Assembly (NCBI GenBank): GCA_030680415.1
Contig: JAUXVE010000160.1
Location: forward strand, 1-34,340
Reading direction: 5' to 3'
DNA length: 34,340 nucleotides
From: Rubrivivax sp.
Lineage (GTDB): Bacteria; Pseudomonadota; Gammaproteobacteria; Burkholderiales; Burkholderiaceae_C
Shown here: piece after piece, positions 8,388-15,961 of the stretch
How the letters are laid out: each line of letters starts with the position of its first letter
How positions within the stretch are numbered: position 1 is the first letter of the stretch
Program-made: the position numbers and the translations under genes
The notes under the pieces: model-generated
Database searches by the model: none
What the model was told of the DNA's origin: nothing
The model's input: only the letters and a program-made list of their open reading frames with translations

Positions 8388-9914
8388 ATGTCGTTGGCCA
8401 TGGTTTCCAGCCGCGCGCTGGACGGGTTGGAAGCACCCGAGGTGCACGTCGAGGTGCAACTGGCCAACGGCCTGCCCAGCTTCACGCTGGTGGGCCTGGC
8501 CGACACCGAAGTGAAGGAATCGCGCGAGCGCGTGCGCGCGGCGCTGCAGCAGAGCGGCTTTGCCTTCCCGCACAACAAGCGCATCACCGTCAACCTGGCG
8601 CCGGCCGACCTGCCCAAGGAGTCGGGTCGCTTCGACCTGCCCATCGCGCTGGGCATCCTGGCCGCGGCCGGCCTGTTGGACGCGGCGCGGCTGGCGGCCT
8701 GCGAATTTGCCGGCGAGTTGTCGCTGGCTGGCGAGTTGCGTCCGGTGCGTGGTGCGCTGGCGCTGGCGGTGGCGCTGCGCAAAGGCGGCAGCGCACGCAC
8801 GCTGGTGCTGCCCGAGGCCAGCGCACGCGCGGCGGCGCAGGTGCCGGGTCTCGACGTGCGTGCGGCCGCGACGCTGGCCGAGGTGGTGGCCTCGCTGCTG
8901 CCGGGCGCGGCCGCGGTGGCGCTGCCGGCGGCCGTGCCGCTGCCGCGCCAGCCACTGCCGCCGGGCCCCGACCTGCGCGACGTCAAGGGTCAGGCCGCCG
9001 CCAAACGCGCGCTCGAGATCGCCGCCGCCGGCGCGCACAGCCTGCTGCTGGTGGGCCCGCCGGGCACCGGCAAGTCGATGCTGGCGCAACGCCTGCCGGG
9101 GCTGCTGCCGGCGCTGAGCGACGAAGAAGCGCTGGCCAGCGCGGCGCTGGCTGGACTGACGCGAACCGACGCCGGCGCCGACGCCGCCCACGGCCGCCGC
9201 CCGGTGCGTGCACCGCACCACACGGCCAGCGCGGTGGCGCTGGTCGGTGGTGGCTCGCCGCCGCGGCCGGGGGAGATTTCGCTGGCGCATGGCGGCGTGC
9301 TGTTCCTGGACGAGACGCCGGAATTCCCGCGCGCGGCGCTCGAGGCCTTGCGCGAACCGCTGGAGACCGGCCGCATCACGATCTCGCGCGCGGCGCGGCA
9401 GGCCAGCTTTCCGGCCCGCTTCCAGCTCGTGGCGGCGATGAACCCGTGCCCCTGCGGCTGGCTGGGGGCGCCGGCGACGGTGGGCAAGGCCTGCCGTTGC
9501 ACGCCCGACGCCGTGGCGCGTTACCAGGGCCGTCTGTCGGGCCCCTTGCTCGACCGCATCGACCTGCAGGTGGAGGTGCTGGCCGCCCCCGCCGCGGCAC
9601 TGCTGGCGCTGCCCGACGGTGAGCCCAGCGCGGACGTGGCGGCACGCGTGGCAGCGGCGCGGCAACGCCAGACGGTCCGCCAGGGCGAGCCCAACGCGAT
9701 GCTGGAGGCCGGCCGCATCGACGAACACTGTCGCCTGGACGAGGCCGCTGCGCGCTTCCTGCGCAGCGCTGCCGAGCGGCTGCACTGGAGCGGGCGCCGG
9801 CTGCACCGCTGCCTGAAAGTGGCGCGCACCATCGCCGACCTGGCCGGCAGCGAAACCGTCGCCACCGCGCACGTGGCCGAGGCGCTGCAGTTGCAGCGTG
9901 TGCTTGCGCCCTGA
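8388..9914 (+). CDS. comM: ComM/YifB-like AAA+ ATPase (Mg-chelatase-like)
   Basis: 508 residues. The N-terminal domain (MSLAMVSSRALDGLEAPEV, VGLADTEVKESRERVRAAL) is the Lon-S5-like fold of the YifB/ComM family. The AAA+ core has Walker A GPPGTGKS, the GEISLAHGGVLFLDETPEF Walker B region, and the cysteine-rich MNPCPCGW. The C-terminal Mg-chelatase-like domain ends in SGRRLHRCLKVARTIADLAG. ComM of naturally competent bacteria is a hexameric helicase promoting branch migration during integration of taken-up DNA, so this supports recombination in the cytosol. An AAGGAG lies about 9 bases before the ATG at 8388; in-frame TTG/GTG codons further up lack such support. Divergent from torF, convergent with priA. 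Confidence 0.9.
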   Translation: MSLAMVSSRALDGLEAPEVHVEVQLANGLPSFTLVGLADTEVKESRERVRAALQQSGFAFPHNKRITVNLAPADLPKESGRFDLPIALGILAAAGLLDAARLAACEFAGELSLAGELRPVRGALALAVALRKGGSARTLVLPEASARAAAQVPGLDVRAAATLAEVVASLLPGAAAVALPAAVPLPRQPLPPGPDLRDVKGQAAAKRALEIAAAGAHSLLLVGPPGTGKSMLAQRLPGLLPALSDEEALASAALAGLTRTDAGADAAHGRRPVRAPHHTASAVALVGGGSPPRPGEISLAHGGVLFLDETPEFPRAALEALREPLETGRITISRAARQASFPARFQLVAAMNPCPCGWLGAPATVGKACRCTPDAVARYQGRLSGPLLDRIDLQVEVLAAPAAALLALPDGEPSADVAARVAAARQRQTVRQGEPNAMLEAGRIDEHCRLDEAAARFLRSAAERLHWSGRRLHRCLKVARTIADLAGSETVATAHVAEALQLQRVLAP

Positions 9915-9940
9915 GGCCGACCAGACTCGTGGCCAGGAGC

Positions 9941-11980
9941 CTAGATCGCCAGCGGGTCGACGTCCACGGCCCAGCGCAGCAAGCCCTTGTGTCGCGCCCG
10001 CAGTTCGTGCAGCCCCGGCAGCCAGGCCGCCAGCATGCGCTGCAGCGCCACGCGTGAAGCCGACTCGACGAGCATCTGCAGCCGCTCGACGTCGGCCACC
10101 TTGGACACCGGCGGCGGCACCGGCGGATAGACGGTGACGCCCGCGTGCAAGGCCGCCAGCGCCGACGCGTCGTGCAGGAAACCGCTGGCGGCGTCGACGG
10201 TGCGCGCCTCGGCGCGCAGCAGCGCCAGGCTGGCAAACGGCGGCAGGCCGGCGGCTCGGCGCTCGGCGAGCTGCGCCGCGGCGTAGGCGGGGTAGTCGTG
10301 CGCCTGCAGCGCGGCGTACAGCGGGTGTCGCGGATGCCAGGTCTGCACCCACATCTCGCTGCGCGCGGCCTGTGCGGCGTCGCGCCCGGCGCGGCCGGCG
10401 GCCTGCATCAGCAGCGCGAACAGCCGTTCGGGGGCGCGGAAGTCGCTGCTGAACAGCGCCGCGTCCGGGTTCACCGCACCCACCAGCGTGACACGGCGGA
10501 AGTCGTGCCCCTTGGCCAGCATCTGCGTGCCCACCAGCACGTCCACCTCGCCGGCATGCACGGCGCCCAGTTGCTGCTGCAGGGCGCCGGCGCCGCGCGT
10601 GCTGTCGGCGTCGAGCCGCGCCACGCGGGCACCGGGCAGCAGCGCGGCCAGTTGCTCCTGCAGCTTTTCGGTGCCGCGGCCGAGCGGGGCGATGTCGAGG
10701 TTGCCGCAGTCGGGGCAGGCACGCGGCACGCGCTCGCTCAGGCCGCAATGGTGGCAGCGCAGCGTGCGGTCGGCCTTGTGGAAGACACGCCAGGCGCTGC
10801 AATGCGGGCAGCCGCTTTTCCAGCCGCAGGCGCTGCAGTGCAGCACCGGCGCGTAGCCGCGGCGGTTGAGCAGCAGCAGGCTCTGCTCGCCGCGTTCGAT
10901 GCGTTCGGCGATGGCCGCCAGCAATGGCGGCGCCAGCACGCGCTCGTGCTGCGTCTCGCGCGGCAGCCGCGTCATGTCGACCAGCCGCACCGCGGGCATG
11001 GCGCCGCCGCCGATGCGGCTGTCCAGCGCCAGCCGCAGGTAGCGGCCCTCCTGCGCCCGCTGCCAGGTCTCCAGCGACGGCGTGGCCGAACCCAGCAACA
11101 CCGTCACGCCCAGCCGGTGGGCGCGCCACACCGCCAGGTCGCGCGCCGAATAACGGGCGCCTTCCTGCTGCTTGAACGACGGGTCGTGCTCTTCGTCGAC
11201 GACGATGAGCCCCAGCCGCGGCATCGAAGCGAACACCGCCAGCCGCGTGCCCAGCACCAGGTCGGCGCGCCCCAGGTGCGCCAGCAGCCAGTGGCGCAGC
11301 CGCTGCGCCGGGGTCAGGCCGCTGTGCAGGCTGACCATGACATGCCCCGGGAAGCGCGCCGCGAAGCGCGCCTCCAGCTGCGGCGTGAGGTTGATCTCGG
11401 GCACCAGCACCAGCGCCTGCCGGCCCTGCTGCAGCGCGGCCTCGGCGGCGCGCAGGTAGACCTCGGTCTTGCCGCTGCCCGTCACACCGTGCAGCAGCAC
11501 GGGCTTGCCGGCGCCGGCGAGGGCGGCCAGCGCCGCCGCCTGCTCGGCGTTGAGTTCAGGGCGAGCCGGCGGCTCGGCAGCGGGGTCCAAGGGCGCGACC
11601 GGCTCGCGTTCCAGCCGTTTCACGCGGCGCGCCAGGCGGGTGTCGTCGAGCTTGCGCAGGTCCGGCGGCAGCACCGCCAGCGCCAGCTCGCCGACACCGC
11701 GCTGGTAGTAGGCGGCGGCAAAGTCGACCAGTTCGCGCCACTCGGCAGCCAACGGCGGCAACGCCGTCAGCACCGCCGCCAGCGGGCGCAGTGCGGCCGG
11801 CGGCGGCGGTGCGTCGGCGGCCCGCTGCCAGACGATGCCGGGCATGTCGCGACGGCCCAGCGGCACGCGCACCAGCGTGCCCGGCGCAAGGGCTTGCTCA
11901 CATGCGTAGTCCAGCAGGCCACCCACGGCCGAGTACCGGGGCGTCTCCACGGCCACCGAAAGCGTGCCCGCGTCAGTCAT
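9941..11980 (-). CDS. priA: Primosomal replication protein N' (PriA helicase)
   Basis: 679 residues, slightly shorter than E. coli PriA (about 730). Order: N-terminal DNA-binding domain (about 1-110, VRVPLGRRDMPGIVW), then helicase motifs with Walker A GVTGSGKTEVY and the DEEH box (VVDEEHDPSFKQQEGARYSARD), and GSATPSLE. The zinc region has eight cysteines in CSACGWKSGCPHC through CPDCGNLD. Helicase motifs VGTQMLAKGHDF and QAAGRAGR and a C-terminal domain follow. PriA reloads the replisome at stalled forks and D-loops. No ribosome site is obvious. The 366 bp upstream, towards hemE, carry a DnaA box. Confidence 0.95.
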   Translation of the reverse strand: MTDAGTLSVAVETPRYSAVGGLLDYACEQALAPGTLVRVPLGRRDMPGIVWQRAADAPPPPAALRPLAAVLTALPPLAAEWRELVDFAAAYYQRGVGELALAVLPPDLRKLDDTRLARRVKRLEREPVAPLDPAAEPPARPELNAEQAAALAALAGAGKPVLLHGVTGSGKTEVYLRAAEAALQQGRQALVLVPEINLTPQLEARFAARFPGHVMVSLHSGLTPAQRLRHWLLAHLGRADLVLGTRLAVFASMPRLGLIVVDEEHDPSFKQQEGARYSARDLAVWRAHRLGVTVLLGSATPSLETWQRAQEGRYLRLALDSRIGGGAMPAVRLVDMTRLPRETQHERVLAPPLLAAIAERIERGEQSLLLLNRRGYAPVLHCSACGWKSGCPHCSAWRVFHKADRTLRCHHCGLSERVPRACPDCGNLDIAPLGRGTEKLQEQLAALLPGARVARLDADSTRGAGALQQQLGAVHAGEVDVLVGTQMLAKGHDFRRVTLVGAVNPDAALFSSDFRAPERLFALLMQAAGRAGRDAAQAARSEMWVQTWHPRHPLYAALQAHDYPAYAAAQLAERRAAGLPPFASLALLRAEARTVDAASGFLHDASALAALHAGVTVYPPVPPPVSKVADVERLQMLVESASRVALQRMLAAWLPGLHELRARHKGLLRWAVDVDPLAI

Positions 11981-12080
11981 GCGGCTACGCTGTGAGGTTG
12001 CACACGAAACCTAGGATGTGCCTCAAGGAAAGGCTGCAAGTGCATGATCAGAAAGGACTTTTCGAGCTGTCCACCCAATC

Positions 12081-12089
12081 TGTGGATAA
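12081..12089 (-). promoter_or_regulatory. Perfect DnaA box
   Basis: The minus strand reads TTATCCACA, the 9-of-9 consensus DnaA box. It lies about 100 bases before priA in a relatively AT-rich gap with two weaker boxes. Possible roles are DnaA control of priA or a non-origin DnaA cluster. One perfect box is too little to call an origin. Confidence 0.5.
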
Positions 12090-12318
12090 CTTTGTGGGGA
12101 AGCTGCGGCAAGCTGCGCCAAGTACTTGATTTTGCACGCGGCACGGGCTCCTGCCCCATTTGGTGGCAGGCGGCGGAATTCATGCAAATCAATGACTTAG
12201 CACGTATCGACGAGAAATTCGGGGGTTGGGCACCGACAAGCTCTGGCTGCCGCGCCGCAGCATCCTTCTTGGGGATAAGTCAAGCCCTGAGTGCTCACTT
12301 ACCCCATACGGCCGGCCA

Positions 12319-12343
12319 GTGGCGCGGCCTGCCGGAGCGCCAC
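12319..12343 (-). terminator. Probable hemE terminator hairpin
   Basis: GTGGCGC at 12319-12325 and GCGCCAC at 12337-12343 form a perfect 7-bp stem with an 11-base loop, starting 3 bases beyond the hemE stop. No T-run follows, so it could equally be a 3'-end stabilising stem. Confidence 0.45.
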
Positions 12344-12346
12344 CTC

Positions 12347-13468
12347 TCAGACCGGCGAGCGCAGCGCTCGGGAATGGCTGTGCACGGCCTCGACCAGCGT
12401 GGCCACGCGCTCCGGCGGCGTGTGCTGGCTGATGCCGTGGCCGAGGTTGAAGACGTGGCCGTCCCAGCCGCCGTCGGGGCGCTGCGGGCGGCCGAAGCTG
12501 TCGAGCACGGCCACTGCCTCGCGGGCGACGGCCTCGTCGGGCGCGAACAGCACGTTCGGGTCGAGGTTGCCCTGCAGCGCGACGCGGTCGCCCACCAGCT
12601 GCCGCGCGCGGCCCAGGTTGACGGTCCAGTCCAGCCCCACGACGTCGGCGCCGACCGAGGCGATCTCGTCCAGCCACGGCCCGCCGCCCTTGGTGAAGAC
12701 GATGCAGGGCACGCGCTGGCCGTCCTTCTCGCGCTGCAGGCCCTGCACGACGCGGCGCGTGTAGTCCAGGCTGAAACGCTGGAAAGCGCCGTCGGCGAGC
12801 ACGCCGCCCCAGCTGTCGAAGATCATCACGGCCTGCGCGCCGGCTTCGATCTGCGTGTTGAGGTAGGCCGTCACGGCGGCAGCGTTGACGGCCAGGATGC
12901 GGTGCATCAGGTCGGGCCGGCTGTAGAGCAGGGTCTTGACCAGGCGGTAGTCGTCGGAGCCTGCGCCTTCGACCATGTAGCAGGCCAGCGTCCACGGGCT
13001 GCCCGAAAAGCCGATCAGCGGCACGCGGCCGACCCGACGGCCTTCGCCGTCGGTCGTGATCAGCGCGCGGCGGATGGAGGTGACGGCGTCGAAGACATAG
13101 CGCAGCTTGTCCATGTCGGGCACCGCGAGCTGCGCGACCGCGGCCTCGTCGCGCACCGGACGCGCGAAACGCGGGCCTTCACCGGCACCGAAGCTCAGGC
13201 CCAGGCCCATGGCGTCGGGTACGGTCAGGATGTCCGAAAACAGGATCGCCGCATCCAGCGGGAAACGGTCCAGCGGCTGCAGCGTCACCTCCGTGGCGTA
13301 CTCGACGTTCGTCGCCAGCCCCATGAAGCTGTTGCCGGCCTTCACGCGCGTGGCCTTGTACTCGGGCAGGTAACGCCCGGCCTGGCGCATCAGCCACAAC
13401 GGCGTGTACTCGGTGGGCTGGCGCAGACAGGCGCGCAGGAAGCAGTCGTTCTGGAGGGGGGGCCACAT
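12347..13468 (-). CDS. hemE: Uroporphyrinogen III decarboxylase
   Basis: 373 residues, close to the usual 350-370. It removes four carboxyl groups from uroporphyrinogen III to give coproporphyrinogen III in heme synthesis, in the cytosol. Seen: the first HemE signature [15 protein letters not shown], the second [31 protein letters not shown] with the substrate-binding Asp, and the terminal [15 protein letters not shown]. The ATG has no ribosome site, but a CATAAT -10-like box ends 8 bases before it, which would give a leaderless mRNA. priA follows on the same strand after the 366-bp gap, so the two are probably separate units. Confidence 0.96.
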   Translation of the reverse strand: MWPPLQNDCFLRACLRQPTEYTPLWLMRQAGRYLPEYKATRVKAGNSFMGLATNVEYATEVTLQPLDRFPLDAAILFSDILTVPDAMGLGLSFGAGEGPRFARPVRDEAAVAQLAVPDMDKLRYVFDAVTSIRRALITTDGEGRRVGRVPLIGFSGSPWTLACYMVEGAGSDDYRLVKTLLYSRPDLMHRILAVNAAAVTAYLNTQIEAGAQAVMIFDSWGGVLADGAFQRFSLDYTRRVVQGLQREKDGQRVPCIVFTKGGGPWLDEIASVGADVVGLDWTVNLGRARQLVGDRVALQGNLDPNVLFAPDEAVAREAVAVLDSFGRPQRPDGGWDGHVFNLGHGISQHTPPERVATLVEAVHSHSRALRSPV

Positions 13469-13476
13469 GGCGGCGG

Positions 13477-13482
13477 ATTATG
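13477..13482 (-). promoter_or_regulatory. -10 element for a leaderless hemE transcript
   Basis: The minus strand reads CATAAT (5 of 6 to TATAAT), ending 8 bases before the hemE ATG, so transcription should begin at the start codon. No Shine-Dalgarno sequence is present in the 8 bases between, the same arrangement as at metH. Confidence 0.45.
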
Positions 13483-13571
13483 GCGGGCGGCGGCGGACTT
13501 GAAGCGCGAGCGCGACGCCCCACCTGCCGGCCCGGGGGGTACGATGCACGCGCCCAACTGGAGGACAGACG

Positions 13572-14213
13572 ATGAGACTCGCACACCTGACCGCACGCCG
13601 CACCTGGATGGCCGCCGTCGTGCTGGCGGCCAGCCTGCTTTCGGGCTGTGGCTACAACGACTTCCAGCGCCTGGACGAACAGGTCAAGTCGGCCTGGTCG
13701 GAGGTCGTCAACCAGTACCAGCGCCGCAGCGACCTGATCCCCAACATCGTCGCCACCGTCAAGGGCGAGGCCAACTTCGAACAGGAGACGCTGACCCGGG
13801 TCATCGAGGCCCGTGCCCGCGCCACCAGCATCCAGGCCACGCCGGAGCTGGTGAACGACCCCGAGGCCTTCGGCAGGTTCCAGGCTGCGCAGGGTGAGCT
13901 CTCGGGCGCGCTGAGTCGCCTGTTGGTGACCGTTGAGCAGTACCCCAACCTGCGGGCCAACCAGGGCTTCCAGGATCTGCGCGTGCAGCTCGAAGGCACC
14001 GAGAACCGCATCACGGTGGCGCGCAACCGCTACGTAACGGCGGTGCGCGACTACAACGTGCTGGTGCGCAGCTTCCCCAGCAACCTGACGGCGATGCTCT
14101 TCAGCTACCAGGTCAAGCCCAACTTCACGGTCACCAACGAAGCGGCCATCGCGGTGCCGCCGACGGTGAGCTTCGACAAGCCTGCGGCGCCGGCAGCCGC
14201 CGCGTCGCAGTGA
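13572..14213 (+). CDS. lemA: LemA family lipoprotein
   Basis: 213 residues. The N-terminus is a lipoprotein signal with lipobox LLSGC at Cys26, so the mature protein should be membrane-anchored in the envelope. The rest is the helical LemA domain: WSEVVNQYQRRSDLIPNIVATVKG, then NLRANQGFQDLRVQLEGTENRI and RNRYVTAVRDYN, ending in an Ala/Pro tail. LemA proteins have no agreed biochemical role; they repeatedly sit with TPM-domain genes, as here, suggesting a shared envelope complex. A strong GGAGGA precedes the ATG. The next gene in the apparent operon begins 190 bp downstream, after a large palindromic repeat. Confidence 0.9.
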   Translation: MRLAHLTARRTWMAAVVLAASLLSGCGYNDFQRLDEQVKSAWSEVVNQYQRRSDLIPNIVATVKGEANFEQETLTRVIEARARATSIQATPELVNDPEAFGRFQAAQGELSGALSRLLVTVEQYPNLRANQGFQDLRVQLEGTENRITVARNRYVTAVRDYNVLVRSFPSNLTAMLFSYQVKPNFTVTNEAAIAVPPTVSFDKPAAPAAAASQ

Positions 14214-14261
14214 CGCGAATCGCGCGCTGAGAACGTGAGCGCTTCTCGGCCACATCCGTTC

Positions 14262-14369
14262 TTGCCCCCTCTCCCCCCTGGGGAGAGGGTTGGGGTGAGG
14301 GGCGGCGCCGCACACAGCAGCGCTTCGCGTACCCTCACCCCAGCCCTCTCCCAGAGGGAGAGGGGGCAA
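14262..14369. repeat. REP/BIME-like paired palindromic element
   Basis: Two GC-rich units face each other. The left starts TTGCCCCCTCTCC and runs on with GGGGAGAGGGTTGGGGTGAGGG; the right reads CCCTCACCCCAGCCCTCTCC and ends GGGAGAGGGGGCAA. Each half folds alone (CCCTCTCCC against GGGAGAGGG), and the halves also pair with each other around a short centre. CCCTCTCCC/GTTGGGGTGAGGG units recur between genes in many proteobacteria. It lies between lemA and the TPM gene, so it would be transcribed and could tune expression between cistrons. Confidence 0.75.
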
Positions 14370-14403
14370 ATTCAAGATCAGGACAGTGTCAGGCTCTGAG
14401 TCG

Positions 14404-15318
14404 ATGCGCACCCGGTTGGCCACTGTTCTGCGCGCCGCGCTGCTGGCGGGGTTGCTGGCGCTGCTGGGCGCCGCGCAGGCGCAGGACGTGCTGCCGGTGC
14501 CCGTGCTCACGGCGCGCGTCATCGACCAGACCGGCACCCTGCAGGCCGCGCAGGTGGCCGCACTCGAGGCCAAGCTCGCCGCCTTCGAGGCCGAAGCCGG
14601 GCCGCAGATCGTGCTGCTGCTGGTGCCGGCGACGGCGCCGGAAGACATCGCGGCCTACGCCCAGCGTGTCGCCGACAGCTGGAAGATCGGCCGCCGCGAC
14701 GTCGGCGACGGCGTGCTGCTGGTGGTGGCCAAGAGCGATCGGCGGGTGCGCATCGAGGTCGCCAAGGCGCTTGAGGGCGCGATCCCGGACCTGGCGGCGC
14801 GGCAGATCATCGACAACGCCATGCGCCCGGCGTTCCGCGCCGACGACTACGCCGGCGGCCTGGATGCCGCGGTGGACCAGCTCGTCGCCCGCATCAAGGG
14901 CGAGAACCTGCCCGCCCCCGCGCCTCGCGGCGGCGCCCGCCCCGGCCTGCAGCTCGACGAGCTGGCGATGTTCTTCTTCGTCGCCGTGCCCATCGTCGGC
15001 GCCGTGCTCACCGGCATCTTCGGCCGCAAGTTCGGCTCCGTGCTGACGGCCGGTGCGGCCGGTGGCGTGGGCTGGTGGTTGACCGCCAGCGTGCTGGCCG
15101 GCCTGGGCGCGGCGGTGGTGGCGCTGGTGCTGGTGGGCCTCTTCGGCATCGGCTCGGCGATGGGCCTGGCCGGCCGGCGCGGACGCAGCCTGCCGCACAT
15201 CGGCGGCTGGGGTGGTGGCGGCGGCTTCGGTGGCGGGGGTGGCTTCGGCGGCGGCGGCGGTTTCTCGTCGGGCGGCGGCGGCAACTTCGGCGGCGGCGGG
15301 TCTTCGGGGAGCTGGTGA
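14404..15318 (+). CDS. TPM-domain membrane protein (YgcG-like), glycine-rich tail
   Basis: 304 residues. Order: signal peptide (RAALLAGLLALLGAAQAQ), a TPM domain of about 150 residues (ARVIDQTGTLQAAQVAALEA, WKIGRRDVGDGVLLVVAKSD, RVRIEVAKALEGAIPDLAAR), then two or three hydrophobic segments (residues about 185-255), and a C-terminal tail of GGGGGF-type repeats ending SSGSW. TPM domains of this kind occur in plant thylakoid proteins (TLP18.3/Psb32) and bacterial YgcG; phosphatase activity has been reported for some, but bacterial roles are unclear. A GTG at 14386 is an alternative start; neither start has a well-spaced ribosome site. It belongs with lemA and the next TPM gene, whose ATG begins 2 bases after this stop. 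Confidence 0.85.
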   Translation: MRTRLATVLRAALLAGLLALLGAAQAQDVLPVPVLTARVIDQTGTLQAAQVAALEAKLAAFEAEAGPQIVLLLVPATAPEDIAAYAQRVADSWKIGRRDVGDGVLLVVAKSDRRVRIEVAKALEGAIPDLAARQIIDNAMRPAFRADDYAGGLDAAVDQLVARIKGENLPAPAPRGGARPGLQLDELAMFFFVAVPIVGAVLTGIFGRKFGSVLTAGAAGGVGWWLTASVLAGLGAAVVALVLVGLFGIGSAMGLAGRRGRSLPHIGGWGGGGGFGGGGGFGGGGGFSSGGGGNFGGGGSSGSW

Positions 15319-15319
15319 G

Positions 15320-15826
15320 ATGAACCGCTGGCTGCGCATCTTCAAACACCGCTGGCTCGACGAGACCGACACCGCACGGGCATTGGGCGCCGAGGCACTG
15401 TTGCGGCTGGAAGACCGTGTCGCGGCCAGCGAGCGCCACCACAGCGGCGAGATCCGGCTGTGCGTGGAAGCCGGCCTGCCGCTGTCCTACCTGTGGCGCG
15501 GTGCCACGCCGCGGCAGCGCGCGATCGCCCTCTTCGGCAAGCTGCGCGTGTGGGACACCGAGGCCAACAACGGCGTGCTGATCTACCTGCTGCTGGCCGA
15601 GCACGCGATCGAGATCGTCGCCGACCGCGGGCTGGCGCGCCATGTGCCGCAGCAGCACTGGGTCGCGCTGGTGGGTGGCATGCGCGAGGCCTTCCGCGCC
15701 GGGCGCTTCGAAGAAGGGCTGGCGCAGGCGGTGGACGCCGTGGACGCCATGCTGGTGCGCCACTTCCCGTTGGCCGAGGGCCAGCACAACCCCAACGAAT
15801 TGCCTGACCGCGCCCACCTGCGCTAG
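15320..15826 (+). CDS. Second TPM-domain protein, signal-less
   Basis: 168 residues, starting right behind the previous gene with GGTGAG serving as ribosome site. TPM-like core: AASERHHSGEIRLCVEAGLP, VWDTEANNGVLIYLLLAEHA, IEIVADRGLARHVPQQHW, then AFRAGRFEEGLAQAVDAVDA. Unlike its neighbour it has no signal peptide or membrane segment, so it is predicted cytosolic or peripheral. The trio LemA, exported TPM with a glycine tail, soluble TPM is a recurrent arrangement in betaproteobacteria; function unknown. A GGCGCC-N7-GGCGCC hairpin overlaps the stop (15826-15844) and may end the operon. Confidence 0.85.
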   Translation: MNRWLRIFKHRWLDETDTARALGAEALLRLEDRVAASERHHSGEIRLCVEAGLPLSYLWRGATPRQRAIALFGKLRVWDTEANNGVLIYLLLAEHAIEIVADRGLARHVPQQHWVALVGGMREAFRAGRFEEGLAQAVDAVDAMLVRHFPLAEGQHNPNELPDRAHLR

Positions 15827-15864
15827 GCGCCGGCGTGTGGCGCCCCGCCGGGCTTGTCAGGGAT

Positions 15865-15879
15865 AGGCACAGTTGCTGC
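15865..15879 (+). promoter_or_regulatory. Candidate sigma-54 promoter of aapJQMP
   Basis: AGGCACAGTTGCTGC matches TGGCAC-N5-TTGC except for two bases, with the invariant GG and GC exactly 10 apart. The start would be near 15891, giving a leader of about 70 bases. I found no NtrC-type dyad upstream, so this is weaker than the glnK promoter. Confidence 0.4.
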
Positions 15880-15902
15880 TTGCAGTCATTGCCGCTACCG
15901 TC

Positions 15903-15924
15903 GTGCGGGTGTTTCTGCCCGCAC
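15903..15924 (+). other. Hairpin in the aapJ leader
   Basis: GTGCGGG at 15903-15909 pairs perfectly with CCCGCAC at 15918-15924 around an 8-base loop, 37 bases before the aapJ ATG. It could be a regulator-binding dyad or an mRNA stem; the sequence does not decide. Confidence 0.4.
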
Positions 15925-15961
15925 ACGACGTGCATCCCAACTTTTGTCCAGGAGTGAATCG

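Larger units (their letters stand above)
11981..12346. other. 366-bp gene-free, AT-richer spacer between hemE and priA
   Basis: This gap is visibly richer in A and T than its surroundings. It holds a hairpin just after the hemE stop, a perfect DnaA box at 12081-12089, two imperfect DnaA-like boxes (12093-12101, 7 of 9; 12270-12278, 8 of 9) and a 6-bp stem CCTGCC/GGCAGG at 12150-12170. A 68-codon open frame on the minus strand (12183 down to 11977) overlaps the priA start but resembles no protein I know. The priA promoter should be here but I cannot place it. Confidence 0.6.

Noticed and set aside
11977..12192. Small minus-strand ORF overlapping the priA start in ATGA fashion
   Set aside because: No resemblance to any family, no ribosome site, and it covers the DnaA box; the overlap looks accidental.
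11981..12346. Chromosomal origin of replication at hemE-priA
   Set aside because: Only one perfect DnaA box, no AT-rich unwinding tract, and no dnaA, gidA or parAB nearby.
15181..15315. GGC/GGT-rich tandem array as a DNA repeat element
   Set aside because: It is in frame and encodes the glycine-rich tail typical of YgcG-like TPM proteins, so it is protein sequence and not a separate repeat.
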